Source: Bacillus sp. B1-b2
GTDB lineage: Bacteria > Bacillota > Bacilli > Bacillales > Cytobacillaceae
DNA length: 64,000 nucleotides
Assembly: GCF_009183415.1 (NCBI RefSeq)
Contig: NZ_WEHU01000013.1
Span: forward strand, 62,001 to 126,000
Direction: 5' to 3'
Shown: positions 36,404-49,502 of the stretch, piece after piece
Layout: every line of letters starts with the position of its first letter
How positions within the stretch are numbered: position 1 is the first letter of the stretch
Program-made: the position numbers and the translations under genes
The notes under the pieces: generated by a model
The model's input: the letters and a program-made list of their open reading frames with translations, nothing else
Database searches by the model: none
Told to the model about the DNA's origin: nothing

Positions 36404-36432
36404 TTGACTACTTTTTAAAATCAGCGTAATAT
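36404..36432 (+). promoter_or_regulatory. Sigma-A promoter of ilv-leu
   Basis: TTGACT (36404-36409), a 17-base spacer and TAATAT (36427-36432). Confidence 0.75.
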
Positions 36433-36557
36433 AACCTCAACGAAAGCAAAATACAAATATTTCAACAGCTTAGAAATGCTTCTACTAGTGCCAGAATATT
36501 ATAATGGCACTTCTATAAATATTAATCACTTTGAAAAATGACCATAATACGATAATT

Positions 36558-36851
36558 CGATGAAGAGGATAAGTAGTTTTTATTCTGGATTCCACAGAGA
36601 GCCGGTGTATGCTGAAAACCGGTGAACCAGATAGAAATGAACTCACCTCAGAGTGTTAGCTTGAAAGGTTTTTAACCGATTAGAGCTAGCCGAGTGTTTT
36701 CACTCGTTACCAAAAAGAACATTCTGTTCACTAGAGTGCATACATCTATTTTTGATGTATGAATGAGGGTGGTACCGTGGAAAGAAAAGACCTTTTCACC
36801 CCTTTGCTTACTAATACATTAGTAAACATGGGGGTGAGAAGGTCTTTTTAG
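36558..36851 (+). ncRNA. T-box leader, leucine-specific
   Basis: T-box sequence AGGGTGGTACCGTGG is at 36766-36780. The specifier CTC (Leu) is at 36642-36644 in the context GAA-CTC-ACCTC, preceded by the Stem I pair ACCGGT elements. The terminator stem (36786-36802 with 36830-36847) with a T run follows. Uncharged tRNA-Leu should permit transcription of ilvBHC-leuABCD, as in B. subtilis. The 5' boundary is approximate. Confidence 0.95.
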
Positions 36852-36920
36852 GTTGAACAGGAATTAGAGATCTTTGATAGAAGAAAATGTATGAATAAAT
36901 TATTTAGGGAGGTTAAACAA

Positions 36921-38636
36921 ATGTTACAGGAGACTGCCTTTGAAAATGCAAAGGCTCAAGTAAAACCGTTAACAGGTGCCGATCTATTATTACAAGCGCT
37001 AGAGAAGGAAAATGTTGAATTTATTTTTGGTTATCCTGGAGGAGCCGTTTTACCTATATATGATAAAATCTATGATTCAAATATATTTCATGTGCTTCCA
37101 AGACATGAACAGGGTGGAATTCATGCGGCAGAAGGATATGCAAGAATTTCAGGTAAGCCTGGAGTGGTCATTGCAACCTCTGGTCCTGGAGCAACTAATA
37201 TCGTAACAGGATTAGCAGATGCAATGATGGATTCCCTTCCACTTGTAGTCTTTACAGGTCAAGTAGCAACAAGTGTTATTGGAACAGATGCCTTTCAAGA
37301 AGCAGATATATTAGGTATTACTACACCTATTACCAAATATAATTGCCAAGTTAGAAGTCTAGAGGAGATTCCTAAAGCAATTAAAGAAGCTTTCTATATT
37401 GCTACTTCTGGTAGACCAGGTCCTGTGTTAATAGATTTTCCTAAGGATATAGCAGCTACTATTACAGAAATACCAAAAGATAAGGAAATAGATCTTCCTG
37501 GGTATCAACCTAATACGCAGCCAAACTATTTACAAATTCGAAAATTAACAGAAGCTGTTAGTGCATCGAAGAAACCTGTTATTTTAGCTGGAGCAGGAGT
37601 TATATTCGCAAAAGCTAGTGAGGAGTTAAAAGAGTATGCTGAACAGCAAAACATTCCGGTTGTTCACACTCTACTAGGTTTAGGAGGATTCCCTGCTGAT
37701 AATGACCTTTTTGTAGGAATGGGTGGTATGCACGGTTGTTATGCAGCTAATATGGCCCTATATGAGGCTGATTTATTAATTAATGTTGGTGCACGATTTG
37801 ATGACCGATTAACAGGGAATTTAGCACATTTTGCTCCGAATGCTACGATTGCTCATATTGATATTGATCCAGCAGAAATCGGGAAAATTATTCCTACCAA
37901 AATTCCCATCGTAGGAGATGCAAAAGAGGCACTTACGATGCTAATTAAGCAAAATGGATTACAATCTGAGCATGACGAATGGGTAAAAAAGATTGAAAAT
38001 TGGAAAAATGAGTATCCGTATTTTTATAAGGAAAATGATCAACTGAAACCACAACAAGTAATGGAGCTATTATTTGATAAAACGAAAGGTAATGCCATTG
38101 TTACAACTGATGTAGGTCAGCATCAAATGTGGGCAGCTCAATATTATCGCTTCACACAAGCTAATAGATGGGTAACTTCAGGAGGATTAGGCACAATGGG
38201 ATTTGGTCTTCCGTCTAGCATTGGAGCACAGCTAGCAGATCCAAAAGCTACAGTTCTTGCTATTAGCGGTGATGGTGGTTTCCAAATGTGTAGTCAGGAG
38301 TTAGCACTAATTCGTGAACTTAACTTACCAATAAAGATTATTATCTTTAATAATCAGGCATTAGGTATGGTGAGACAATGGCAAGAGTTTTTCTATGAAT
38401 CTCGTTTTTCTCATAGTAAAGAATCTTTCCAACCATCTTTTGTAGCATTAGCAGAAGCATATGGAATTAAGGGTTATCAAATTAGTTCAGTAGAGGAAGC
38501 TGACAAGGTGTTAGATGAAGTACTGAATGTCAGAGAACCAGTATTGCTTGATTTCCGTTTAGATCCAAATGAGAATGTATTTCCAATGATTGCACCAGGC
38601 AAAGGTCTACATGAAATGGTAGGGATTAAACCATGA
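36921..38636 (+). CDS. ilvB: Acetolactate synthase large subunit
   Basis: A 571-residue TPP enzyme that condenses pyruvate with itself or 2-oxobutyrate in valine, leucine and isoleucine synthesis. The conserved TPP glutamate is in PRHEQGG and the TPP/Mg motif in [20 protein letters not shown]...NN. The start is ATG at 36921 with AGGGAGG eight bases upstream; an in-frame ATG at 36891 has no site. The first gene of the seven-gene ilv-leu operon. It overlaps ilvH by four bases. Confidence 0.96.
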   Translation: MLQETAFENAKAQVKPLTGADLLLQALEKENVEFIFGYPGGAVLPIYDKIYDSNIFHVLPRHEQGGIHAAEGYARISGKPGVVIATSGPGATNIVTGLADAMMDSLPLVVFTGQVATSVIGTDAFQEADILGITTPITKYNCQVRSLEEIPKAIKEAFYIATSGRPGPVLIDFPKDIAATITEIPKDKEIDLPGYQPNTQPNYLQIRKLTEAVSASKKPVILAGAGVIFAKASEELKEYAEQQNIPVVHTLLGLGGFPADNDLFVGMGGMHGCYAANMALYEADLLINVGARFDDRLTGNLAHFAPNATIAHIDIDPAEIGKIIPTKIPIVGDAKEALTMLIKQNGLQSEHDEWVKKIENWKNEYPYFYKENDQLKPQQVMELLFDKTKGNAIVTTDVGQHQMWAAQYYRFTQANRWVTSGGLGTMGFGLPSSIGAQLADPKATVLAISGDGGFQMCSQELALIRELNLPIKIIIFNNQALGMVRQWQEFFYESRFSHSKESFQPSFVALAEAYGIKGYQISSVEEADKVLDEVLNVREPVLLDFRLDPNENVFPMIAPGKGLHEMVGIKP

Positions 38637-39151
38637 AGAAAATAATTAGTTTAACCGTTATGAATAAATCAGGTGTACTAAATCGTATAACCAATCTTTT
38701 TTCTAAAAGAAATTACAACATAGAAAGTATTTCAGTAGGACACACGGAGCATGAAGGAGTATCAAGAATTACTTGTGTTGTTCATGTAGAAAGTGAAGGA
38801 GTAATTGAACAAATTACTAAACAGCTGAATAAGCAAGTGGATATTTTAAAGGTAGTAGACATCACAGACCAAGCTATTGTAGCAAGAGAATTAGCTTTAA
38901 TAAAAGTGATGGCAACACCTCAAACAAGACATGAATTATATTCGCTTATCGAACCTTTTAGAGCGTCAGTGATAGATGTTAGCAAAGAAAGCATTGTTAT
39001 TCAAATTACTGGTGAAGCTGAAAAAATTGAAGCTTTTATTGAGTTGATAAGACCTTATGGAATTAAAGAACTAGCAAGAACTGGAACCACAGCATTCCCT
39101 AGAGGATCTCAAAAAGCAACTAATCAGAAAAACACTTATTCTATAGTTTAA
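38633..39151 (+). CDS. ilvH: Acetolactate synthase small (regulatory) subunit
   Basis: A 172-residue ACT-domain protein that activates IlvB and gives valine feedback inhibition. The N-terminal ACT domain ([20 protein letters not shown]) is followed by a C-terminal ALS_ss domain (about 85-160). The start ATG overlaps the ilvB stop (ATGA), indicating coupled translation. Full length. Confidence 0.95.
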   Translation: MKKIISLTVMNKSGVLNRITNLFSKRNYNIESISVGHTEHEGVSRITCVVHVESEGVIEQITKQLNKQVDILKVVDITDQAIVARELALIKVMATPQTRHELYSLIEPFRASVIDVSKESIVIQITGEAEKIEAFIELIRPYGIKELARTGTTAFPRGSQKATNQKNTYSIV

Positions 39152-39155
39152 TTAA

Positions 39156-41742
<2,587 letters not shown>

Positions 41743-41772
41743 GCAAGATGCTTTAGATAGGAGCGGTTAAGT

Positions 41773-42873
41773 ATGAAGAAAAGAATTGCAGTTTTACCTG
41801 GAGATGGAATTGGACCTGAAATAGTAGCTGGTGCTATTCAGGTTTTACATACAATAACAGAGGCTTTTGGTCATGAAGTAGAATTAGAATATGGTGATAT
41901 AGGTGGATGTGCAACAGATAAGACAGGAACGCCATTACCAGATGAAACTGTTTCTCTTTGCAAAAGCTGTGATGCTATCCTTTTAGGAGCGGTAGGGGGA
42001 CCGAAGTGGGATTCACTTCCGGTTCCAATGCGTCCAGAACAAGGGTTATTAAAGATTAGAAAAGAATTAAACTTATTTGCTAATCTAAGGCCAACTACAT
42101 ACTTTGAAAGCTTAGCAAGTGCCTCACCTTTAAGAGAGGAAGTTATTAAGGGAGTAGATTTGTTGGTAGTTAGAGAGCTAACAGGTGGTATTTACTTTGG
42201 AACTCCAAGTGAACGAGTAACCGTAGATGGAAAACCAGGAGCAGTTGATACACTAGTATATAAAAAAGAAGAAATAGAACGAGTAGTTAAAAAAGCGTTT
42301 GAAGTAGCTAGAACAAGATCGAAAAAAGTAACGTCAGTGGATAAAGCAAATGTATTAGAGACTAGTAGATTGTGGAGAGAAATTGCCAATGAAATAGCTC
42401 AAGATTATCCAGATGTAGAGCTTGAGCATATGCTTGTAGATAATGCAGCTATGCAACTAATTCGTAATCCAAGACAATTTGATGTGTTGGTAACAGAAAA
42501 TATGTTTGGCGATATTCTAAGTGATGAGGCATCTGTATTAACAGGCTCTTTAGGTATGCTTGCTTCCGCAAGTCTGTCAGAGGGTGGCCCATATCTATAT
42601 GAGCCAATACACGGTTCTGCACCAGATATTGCAGGACAAAATATAGCTAACCCTTTAGCTACTATCCTATCAGTAAGTATGATGTTAAAAACTTCTTTTC
42701 AATTAGAAAGAGAAGCCAGTGTAATTGAAGAAGCTGTGAAAAATGTGTTAAATAAAGGCATAAGAACAAGAGATATTCTAGCTCCTAATACTATTCTAGT
42801 TTCCACCACAGAAATGGTTCAAGAAGTAAGAAAAGAAATAGATGTGCTAGTAAATAGTAGTGCTATTAAATAA
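41773..42873 (+). CDS. leuB: 3-isopropylmalate dehydrogenase
   Basis: A 366-residue NAD-dependent decarboxylating dehydrogenase. GDGIGPEIV at the N-terminus, [11 protein letters not shown], and [18 protein letters not shown] (NAD adenosine site) are intact. ATAGGAGCGG precedes the ATG. It belongs to the ilv-leu operon. Confidence 0.96.
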   Translation: MKKRIAVLPGDGIGPEIVAGAIQVLHTITEAFGHEVELEYGDIGGCATDKTGTPLPDETVSLCKSCDAILLGAVGGPKWDSLPVPMRPEQGLLKIRKELNLFANLRPTTYFESLASASPLREEVIKGVDLLVVRELTGGIYFGTPSERVTVDGKPGAVDTLVYKKEEIERVVKKAFEVARTRSKKVTSVDKANVLETSRLWREIANEIAQDYPDVELEHMLVDNAAMQLIRNPRQFDVLVTENMFGDILSDEASVLTGSLGMLASASLSEGGPYLYEPIHGSAPDIAGQNIANPLATILSVSMMLKTSFQLEREASVIEEAVKNVLNKGIRTRDILAPNTILVSTTEMVQEVRKEIDVLVNSSAIK

Positions 42874-42929
42874 AAAATCCACAAGGCTTTAAGAAAATAA
42901 GGATCGATCGGAGAAATGGAGGGTTAACA

Positions 42930-44336
42930 ATGGGCAAATCCATTATAGATAAAGTTTGGGAAAAGCATATTGTGCATAGAGAAGAGGGGAAACCAGATTT
43001 ACTCTATATTGATCTGCATTTAGTACATGAAGTTACCTCTCCGCAAGCTTTTTCAGGATTAAGAATGAAAAATCGTACAGTAAGACGTCCAGATAGAACT
43101 TTTGCAACAATGGATCACAATGTTCCTACAATAAATCGATTTAAAGTAGACGATGAAGTAGCATTAAATCAAATGACAACCCTAGAAAAAAACTGTAAAG
43201 AATTTAATGTTCCATTAGCTGATTTAAATAGCCCTGAACAAGGGATTGTACATGTGATAGGACCGGAACTTGGATTAACTCAGCCTGGGAAAACAATTGT
43301 TTGTGGAGATAGTCATACCTCAACACATGGAGCGTTCGGAGCACTTGCATTTGGAATTGGAACAAGCGAAGTGGAGCATGTACTAGCAACTCAAACCTTA
43401 TGGCAAACAAAGCCAAAGACTTTGAAGGTAGAAGTGAATGGAAGCTTGGCATATGGTGTCAATGCAAAGGATGTTATTCTCTATATATTATCCAAATATG
43501 GAGTCAATTTTGGAACAGGACATGTAATAGAATACACCGGAGATGTTATCCGTTCTCTTTCGATGGAAGAGCGAATGACAATTTGTAATATGTCTATTGA
43601 AGGAGGAGCTCGTGCTGGATTAGTAAGTCCAGATGAAATAACCTATTCCTATTTAAAAGGAAGAAAGTATGCTCCTGAAAATTATGAGGCAGCCATTAAA
43701 GAATGGAGTTCACTCGTATCAGATCATGATGCAGTGTATGATAAAGAAATCATTATTGATGGAAATGATATTGCACCGATGGTTAGTTGGGGTACCAATC
43801 CTTCTATGACAGCAAAAGTAGATGAATTTATTCCTACATCAGCAGATTTCGCAGAAGAAACAGATCGTAGAGCTCTAAAAAGTGCCTTAGATTACATGGG
43901 ACTTAAAGAGGGGCAAGCTATTACAGATATTGCAATACAACATGTATTTATCGGTTCCTGTACAAATTCAAGAATAGAAGATTTAAGACAGGCGGCAAAT
44001 GTCATTAAAGGACAAAAAGTATTTCCTGGTGTAAGAGCGCTTGTTGTACCTGGTTCACAACAAGTAAAAAAACAAGCAGAACAAGAAGGTCTTCATTCTT
44101 TATTCACGGAAGCTGGATTTGAATGGCGAGATGCTGGTTGTAGTATGTGTTTAAGTATGAACAACGACATGGTACCAAGTGGCGAACACTGTGCATCAAC
44201 ATCCAATCGTAACTTTGAAGGAAGACAAGGCGCTGGCGCAAGAACTCATTTAGTTAGTCCTGCAATGGCAGCAATAGCAGCGTTAAACGGTCGCTTTATT
44301 GATATAAGAAAATCAACAACAGCGGAACTAGTATAA
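42930..44336 (+). CDS. leuC: 3-isopropylmalate dehydratase large subunit
   Basis: A 468-residue aconitase-family subunit. The 4Fe-4S ligands lie in [13 protein letters not shown] and [33 protein letters not shown] and [16 protein letters not shown] are further family signatures. GGAGGG precedes the ATG. It works with LeuD 72 bases downstream. Confidence 0.96.
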   Translation: MGKSIIDKVWEKHIVHREEGKPDLLYIDLHLVHEVTSPQAFSGLRMKNRTVRRPDRTFATMDHNVPTINRFKVDDEVALNQMTTLEKNCKEFNVPLADLNSPEQGIVHVIGPELGLTQPGKTIVCGDSHTSTHGAFGALAFGIGTSEVEHVLATQTLWQTKPKTLKVEVNGSLAYGVNAKDVILYILSKYGVNFGTGHVIEYTGDVIRSLSMEERMTICNMSIEGGARAGLVSPDEITYSYLKGRKYAPENYEAAIKEWSSLVSDHDAVYDKEIIIDGNDIAPMVSWGTNPSMTAKVDEFIPTSADFAEETDRRALKSALDYMGLKEGQAITDIAIQHVFIGSCTNSRIEDLRQAANVIKGQKVFPGVRALVVPGSQQVKKQAEQEGLHSLFTEAGFEWRDAGCSMCLSMNNDMVPSGEHCASTSNRNFEGRQGAGARTHLVSPAMAAIAALNGRFIDIRKSTTAELV

Positions 44337-44408
44337 GAATCAGGAATATAGCATGCAAAAAATACATGTAGATGTAATGCTTGCTCTTACTAAAAGGAGG
44401 TTACTTTT

Positions 44409-44987
44409 GTGAGTGGATTTAAAAAGCTATTTGCAAAGGCGGTTGCAATGGATCGTGTGAATGTTGATACAGATCAAATCATTCCGAAGCAATTTCTAAA
44501 AAGAATAGAGAAAACAGGATTTGGTCGCTTTGCTTTCTTTGATTGGCGTTATCTGAAAAATGGAGAGCCAAATCCAGAATTTGAATTGAACTTTCCAGAA
44601 AATCAAGGAGCATCTATTCTAATAGCCAATAAGAACTTTGGTTGTGGTTCATCAAGAGAGCACGCACCATGGGCATTACACGATTATGGATTTCAAGTAG
44701 TTATCGCTCCATCATTTGCTGATATTTTCTATCAGAACTGTTTAAAAAACGGAATGCTACCAGTTCAATTAACTCCAGAAGAGGTGGAGTATTTACTAAC
44801 AGCAGCAAAAAATCAACCGTATTCCTTGCATATTAATTTAGAAAACGAAACAGTCGAAGATGAAAGTGGCTTTCAAGCTACCTTTACCATTCACCCTTAT
44901 TGGAAGAAAATGCTCGTAAACGGCTGGGACGAAATCGAAATTACATTACAATACGACGAAGCCATCTTAGCATATGAGAATAATTGA
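44409..44987 (+). CDS. leuD: 3-isopropylmalate dehydratase small subunit
   Basis: The 192-residue swivel-domain partner of LeuC. VNVDTDQIIPKQFLKRIEK, NFGCGSSREHAPWAL and DIFYQNCLKNG are the expected motifs. The start is GTG at 44409 with AAAGGAGG upstream. It is the last gene of the operon. Confidence 0.96.
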   Translation: MSGFKKLFAKAVAMDRVNVDTDQIIPKQFLKRIEKTGFGRFAFFDWRYLKNGEPNPEFELNFPENQGASILIANKNFGCGSSREHAPWALHDYGFQVVIAPSFADIFYQNCLKNGMLPVQLTPEEVEYLLTAAKNQPYSLHINLENETVEDESGFQATFTIHPYWKKMLVNGWDEIEITLQYDEAILAYENN

Positions 44988-44993
44988 TATAAA

Positions 44994-45027
44994 AAGAGGT
45001 ATTCTTAAAAAAGAATGCCCTTTTTTA
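44994..45027 (+). terminator. ilv-leu operon terminator
   Basis: The stem AGAGGTATTCTT/AAGAATGCCCTTT, with one G-T pair, is followed by T6. Confidence 0.75.
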
Positions 45028-45109
45028 TGTGGAAATCAGCCACTTGTTGCAGTTAGAGAAGAAGTAATGCTACACTAGCAACAAAAAGATGGTATAGGCG
45101 GTTAAATAA

Positions 45110-46123
45110 ATGAAAAAGAACGAGCCTGAACAAAAAAATAATATTTTCTTTTTCCCCAATTTAGATAAACGATTGTTAGAAAAAGGACTAGATGCTATTC
45201 AACAAAAAAAATACAAAGAGGCCGTTCCATTATTAGAAGAGGCATTAACCATTAATCCTGCTAATAGTGAAACAAAAATTGGCCTTGTACTTGCTTATTT
45301 TGAGCTAGGATTGTTACAAAAAGCAAAAGAAATTGCGAAAGAAATGCTTGCTGATGGATCAGGTGAATACATCGAAGTATTAGATTTATACATCATGATT
45401 CTCGTTCAATTACATGAATATCAGGAGATTGTTACAACAATAGAAGTTTTATTAGAAGATCATCAAATCCCAGCTAATAGAATGGAGCATTTTTCTAAAA
45501 TGCTAGAGTTTAGTAGAAAAATGGTGCTCTCTGATCGTATAGAAGTAGAAATTAAAGAAGAACGTGATGTACAACCATTACACTTACAATCCATTCAAGA
45601 TCCTAATGAACAAATGCTTCTTATTGCCAATCTTTCCGAACAAAATATTCGTTCTTATATAGAAGAAGTAAAGGTATTCTTACAGTCTCAAGAAAGTAAT
45701 CCATTTCTAAAAACAATGCTTTTAAATATATTAAAAGAACAAGAATATAACCAAGAGATAAGTATTCAAAAATTTGATAGAATTATAAATGTTATTCCTT
45801 CTGAACTAGAGGATATCCAAAATCAAATACAACAAGCTGACATAATAGAGATATTAATTGATAAGGTAGAAAGTAATGACCCAGTTTTGTTTGAAAACAT
45901 TAGACTGTTAGTAGACCGGCAAAGCTTTCTATTGTATCCTTTTCCTTTGGAAAATTACTCAGTTGATACTTGGGCTGCTGCTTATCATTCCATTGTCACA
46001 GAATATTTTGGACAGGAAGAATCAGCTATAATATCAAGTTTATATGAAATTAAATTAGAAGATTTACAGCAAGCAAAACAGTTCATTTCAAGACTTGAGG
46101 AAATTTCTTATCCTAATATTTAG
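45110..46123 (+). CDS. ysoA: TPR-repeat protein YsoA
   Basis: A 337-residue soluble protein with tetratricopeptide repeats: the first at about residues 18-51 (LDAIQQKKYKEAVPLLEEAL), the second at about 52-85 (AKIGLVLAYFELGLLQKAKE-type helix pair). The rest is helical without recognised motifs. Position between leuD and tig and length agree with B. subtilis YsoA, whose role is unknown. The site is weak (AGGCGG). Confidence 0.82.
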   Translation: MKKNEPEQKNNIFFFPNLDKRLLEKGLDAIQQKKYKEAVPLLEEALTINPANSETKIGLVLAYFELGLLQKAKEIAKEMLADGSGEYIEVLDLYIMILVQLHEYQEIVTTIEVLLEDHQIPANRMEHFSKMLEFSRKMVLSDRIEVEIKEERDVQPLHLQSIQDPNEQMLLIANLSEQNIRSYIEEVKVFLQSQESNPFLKTMLLNILKEQEYNQEISIQKFDRIINVIPSELEDIQNQIQQADIIEILIDKVESNDPVLFENIRLLVDRQSFLLYPFPLENYSVDTWAAAYHSIVTEYFGQEESAIISSLYEIKLEDLQQAKQFISRLEEISYPNI

Positions 46124-46132
46124 GCTTGGATG

Positions 46133-46160
46133 TTGAAACAACTAGAACCTATGATATAAT
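46133..46160 (+). promoter_or_regulatory. Sigma-A promoter of tig
   Basis: TTGAAA (46133-46138), 16-base spacer, TATAAT (46155-46160), giving an untranslated leader of about 170 bases. Confidence 0.7.
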
Positions 46161-46335
46161 GTAATGGTTGCATTTAGATAATGCGAGGATGTATATTTTA
46201 ACTAGATATTGCTTTTTAGAAAAAATAGGTTATGAATGACAATACTGTCTAAACGTAACTTAAAGACAAAGTTCTATCTAAACATTCAAAGAAGTAATGA
46301 AAAAGTAGAATAGATTGTTGGAGGGAAATAATAGT

Positions 46336-47622
46336 ATGTCAGCTAAATGGGAAGTTTTAGAAGGGAACCGCGGGGTTCTTACAATTGAATTAGATGCTGA
46401 AAAACTAAACGAAGGTTTAGACTTAGCATTCAAAAAAGTAGTAAAGCAAGTAAATATTCCAGGATTCCGTAAAGGTAGAATCCCACGTGGAATGTTCGAA
46501 CAACGTTTTGGTGTTGAATCTTTATACCAAGATGCAATCGATATTCTTTTACCAGAAGCTTATGCTAATGCAATTGACGAAACAGGAATCGATCCAGTAG
46601 ATCGTCCTGAAATCGATGTAGAACAAATCGAAAAAGGTAAAACATTAATCTTCAAAGCTACTGTTACAGTTAAGCCTGAAGTTACTCTAGGTGAGTACAA
46701 AGGTTTAGAAGTACCAGCAGTTGATACAAATGTTACAGATGAAGATGTAGAAGCAGAAATCAAAGCTCTTCAAGAAAAACAAGCTGAATTAGTAGTAAAA
46801 GAAGAAGGAACTGCTGAATTAGGCGATACAGTTGTGATTGATTTCGAAGGCTTCCAAGATGGAGTAGCTTTTGAAGGCGGAACTGCTGAAAACTTCTCAT
46901 TAGAACTTGGTTCAGGACAATTTATCCCAGGTTTTGAAGAAAAATTAGTAGGAGTTGCTACTGGTGAAGTGAAAGAAGTAGAAGTTTCTTTCCCAGAAGA
47001 ATACCATGCAGAAGAATTAGCTGGTAAGCCTGCTACTTTTAAAGTAACAGTTCATGAAATCAAAGGAAAAGAACTTCCTGAACTTGATGATGAATTTGCT
47101 AAAGATGTAGATGAAGAAGCTGAAACATTAGCTGATTTAAAAGAAAAAATTAAAACTCGTTTAGAGAACGATAAAAAACACCAAGCAGAGCACACAGTAC
47201 GTGATACTGTTGTAGAAAAAGCTGCTGAAAATGCAACAATGGATATTCCATCAGCGATGTATGATACAGAAATCGACCGCATGATGAATGAATTCGAACA
47301 ACGTCTTCAAATGCAAGGTATGAACCTTGAACTTTACTTCCAATTCTCTGGTCAAGATGAAGCTGCTTTAAAAGCACAAATGCAAGAAGATGCTGAGAAG
47401 CGTGTACGTGTAAACTTAACACTTGAAGCAATCGTTGCTGCTGAAAACATCGAAGTAACGGAAGAAGAAGTAAATGCTGAACTTGAAAATATGTCTGGAA
47501 TGTATAATATGCCTGTAGATGCTATTAAACAAGCTCTTGGTGGCGTAGAAAACGTTGAAATGGACCTTAAAGTTAGAAAAGCAATCGATTTCCTTGTAGA
47601 AAACAGTAAAACTGTTGCATAA
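46336..47622 (+). CDS. tig: Trigger factor
   Basis: A 428-residue ribosome-bound chaperone and prolyl isomerase. The N-terminal ribosome-binding loop is [17 protein letters not shown] (about 43-59), the FKBP-type domain spans about 160-245 ([29 protein letters not shown]), and the C-terminal arms form the chaperone cradle. The start is ATG at 46336, nine bases after GGAGGG; an in-frame upstream start at 46315 overlaps that site. It has a single-gene terminator, then clpX. Confidence 0.96.
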   Translation: MSAKWEVLEGNRGVLTIELDAEKLNEGLDLAFKKVVKQVNIPGFRKGRIPRGMFEQRFGVESLYQDAIDILLPEAYANAIDETGIDPVDRPEIDVEQIEKGKTLIFKATVTVKPEVTLGEYKGLEVPAVDTNVTDEDVEAEIKALQEKQAELVVKEEGTAELGDTVVIDFEGFQDGVAFEGGTAENFSLELGSGQFIPGFEEKLVGVATGEVKEVEVSFPEEYHAEELAGKPATFKVTVHEIKGKELPELDDEFAKDVDEEAETLADLKEKIKTRLENDKKHQAEHTVRDTVVEKAAENATMDIPSAMYDTEIDRMMNEFEQRLQMQGMNLELYFQFSGQDEAALKAQMQEDAEKRVRVNLTLEAIVAAENIEVTEEEVNAELENMSGMYNMPVDAIKQALGGVENVEMDLKVRKAIDFLVENSKTVA

Positions 47623-47634
47623 TAGAAGAAAATA

Positions 47635-47672
47635 AAAACTAAGGCGCGACTATTTCGTGCCTTAGTTTTATA
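47635..47672 (+). terminator. tig terminator
   Basis: The 11-bp stem AAAACTAAGGC/GCCTTAGTTTT (47635-47645 with 47659-47669). Confidence 0.85.
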
Positions 47673-47990
47673 TTAATGTTAATATACATATAATAAGGGG
47701 TAATAAGCTATTAGTTACTCCAAACAACAAGTACAGGAAGACTACTTAACAGAGAAAGAGTAATATTTCCAGACTTAAAGATGTGAAATCTGGTTATGCT
47801 TATGTAAGTACATACGTTTTATGTTACGGATTATTTAGTAGTAATTTCTCTCAAGGTATATTGTTTCCTGTACGAAGGTACCTTGTGTTACAATTCAATA
47901 CATAACTGTTGTAAGAAGTAAAGAGTTTCCATGAAGATTCATAATCCGTAACGGTAAACATATACAAAGTTAGTTTTAAGGGGTGAAGAC
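47673..47990 (+). other. Structured untranslated region before clpX
   Basis: No open frame is supported. It contains a hairpin CCAGA/TCTGG (47769-47793), a palindrome TATGTA-AG-TACATA, and a 12-bp perfect inverted repeat GTTACGGATTAT/ATAATCCGTAAC (47823-47834 with 47941-47952) that encloses a smaller stem CAAGGTA/TACCTTG (47852-47858 with 47879-47885). The arrangement looks like a folded RNA leader; no known riboswitch was recognised. A promoter was not fixed (TATAAT near 47690). Confidence 0.5.
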
Positions 47991-49256
47991 ATGTTTAAGT
48001 TTAATGATGAAAAAGGACAATTAAAATGTTCTTTCTGTGGGAAAACGCAGGATCAAGTCCGCAAATTAGTAGCTGGACCAGGAGTATACATTTGTGATGA
48101 ATGTATCGAATTATGTACAGAAATTGTGGAAGAAGAACTAGGGACGGAAGAAGAAGTAGAATTTAAAGATGTTCCGAAACCAGCAGAAATTCGTGATATT
48201 CTAGATGAATATGTAATTGGACAGGACCAAGCGAAAAAGGCACTTTCTGTTGCAGTTTATAATCATTATAAGCGTATTAACTCTAACAGTAAGATTGATG
48301 ATGTGGAATTGTCTAAGAGTAACATCGCTTTAATCGGACCTACTGGTAGTGGTAAAACTTTACTAGCACAAACCTTAGCTAGAATCTTAAACGTACCATT
48401 TGCTATTGCAGATGCAACTAGCTTAACTGAAGCAGGGTATGTTGGAGAAGACGTAGAAAATATTCTTTTGAAGCTAATTCAGTCTGCTGATTATGATGTG
48501 GAAAAAGCGGAAAAAGGAATTATCTATATTGACGAGATAGATAAAGTAGCTCGTAAATCAGAAAATCCATCTATTACAAGAGATGTATCTGGTGAAGGAG
48601 TACAACAAGCACTTTTAAAAATTTTAGAAGGTACTGTAGCAAGTGTGCCTCCACAAGGTGGAAGAAAACATCCACACCAAGAGTTTATTCAAATTGATAC
48701 TACTAATATTCTGTTTATTTGTGGTGGAGCATTTGATGGAATTGAACCAATTATTAAAAGACGTCTTGGTCAAAAAGTAATTGGATTCGGTTCAGACGCG
48801 AAGCAAGCGGAGACAGAAGAAAAAGATTTATTATCTAAAGTGTTACCTGAAGATTTATTGCGTTTTGGATTAATTCCAGAGTTTATTGGTCGTCTACCTG
48901 TTATTGCTAGTCTAGGACAACTAGATGAAGATGCATTAATGGAAATCCTGACTAAACCAAAAAATGCTCTAGTTAAACAGTATAAAAAAATGCTGGAACT
49001 AGATGATGTAGAATTAGAATTTGAACCAGATGCATTAAATGAAATTGCAAAGAAAGCAATTGAAAGAAAAACAGGTGCGCGTGGATTACGTTCTATTATT
49101 GAAGGAATAATGCTGGATGTTATGTTTGAATTACCATCTCGTGATGATATTGTGAAGTGTATTATTACAAAAGAAACGGTAACTGAAAACGCTACTCCAA
49201 AGCTTGTTCTAGAAGATGGAACTATCCTAGACAAAGAAACAAAAACTTCTGCATAA
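47991..49256 (+). CDS. clpX: ATP-dependent Clp protease ATP-binding subunit ClpX
   Basis: A 421-residue AAA+ unfoldase that feeds ClpP. The N-terminal zinc domain has Cys pairs CSFCGK and CDECIE. The AAA+ core shows Walker [13 protein letters not shown], pore-region [12 protein letters not shown], Walker [13 protein letters not shown], and sensor [10 protein letters not shown]. The ClpP-docking loop IGF is in [16 protein letters not shown] precedes the ATG. It is preceded by a long structured leader and followed by a terminator. Confidence 0.97.
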   Translation: MFKFNDEKGQLKCSFCGKTQDQVRKLVAGPGVYICDECIELCTEIVEEELGTEEEVEFKDVPKPAEIRDILDEYVIGQDQAKKALSVAVYNHYKRINSNSKIDDVELSKSNIALIGPTGSGKTLLAQTLARILNVPFAIADATSLTEAGYVGEDVENILLKLIQSADYDVEKAEKGIIYIDEIDKVARKSENPSITRDVSGEGVQQALLKILEGTVASVPPQGGRKHPHQEFIQIDTTNILFICGGAFDGIEPIIKRRLGQKVIGFGSDAKQAETEEKDLLSKVLPEDLLRFGLIPEFIGRLPVIASLGQLDEDALMEILTKPKNALVKQYKKMLELDDVELEFEPDALNEIAKKAIERKTGARGLRSIIEGIMLDVMFELPSRDDIVKCIITKETVTENATPKLVLEDGTILDKETKTSA

Positions 49257-49263
49257 ACAACAG

Positions 49264-49314
49264 TTAAGAGAAGAATCATTTTTACCAAATTTGGTAGGAT
49301 GGTTCTTTTTTTTG
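49264..49314 (+). terminator. clpX terminator
   Basis: An imperfect long stem AAGAATCAT...ATGGTTCTT with core TACCAAATTTGGTA, followed by T8. Confidence 0.75.
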
Positions 49315-49502
49315 TTTATTTTCTTATTAGTAAAGAAGAACCTATAAATTTTCTTCCATACTTTTAAAAAGAATCTTGTTTATTCCAACTAAGGAAAGGA
49401 GATACTACTTTTTAAGAGATGGCTTTGTTAAAAAAATGTTTCTGCAGCAATACATAAAGCCTAGCCTACTTATTAAAAAAACATCAAGTCTCAGGAGGTA
49501 TT

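Larger units (their letters stand above)
36121..36920 (+). other. ilv-leu control region
   Basis: This 800-base region holds a terminator (36135-36166), a possible CodY half-site near 36305-36319 (AATTTTCTAAG), the cre at 36343, promoter at 36404, and the leucine T-box to 36851. No coding sequence is present. Confidence 0.8.

Noticed and set aside
48770-49288. 172-codon frame antisense to clpX
   Set aside because: It lies fully within clpX on the opposite strand, is Ser/Ile-rich as expected of a shadow of A-rich coding sequence, and lacks a ribosome-binding site.
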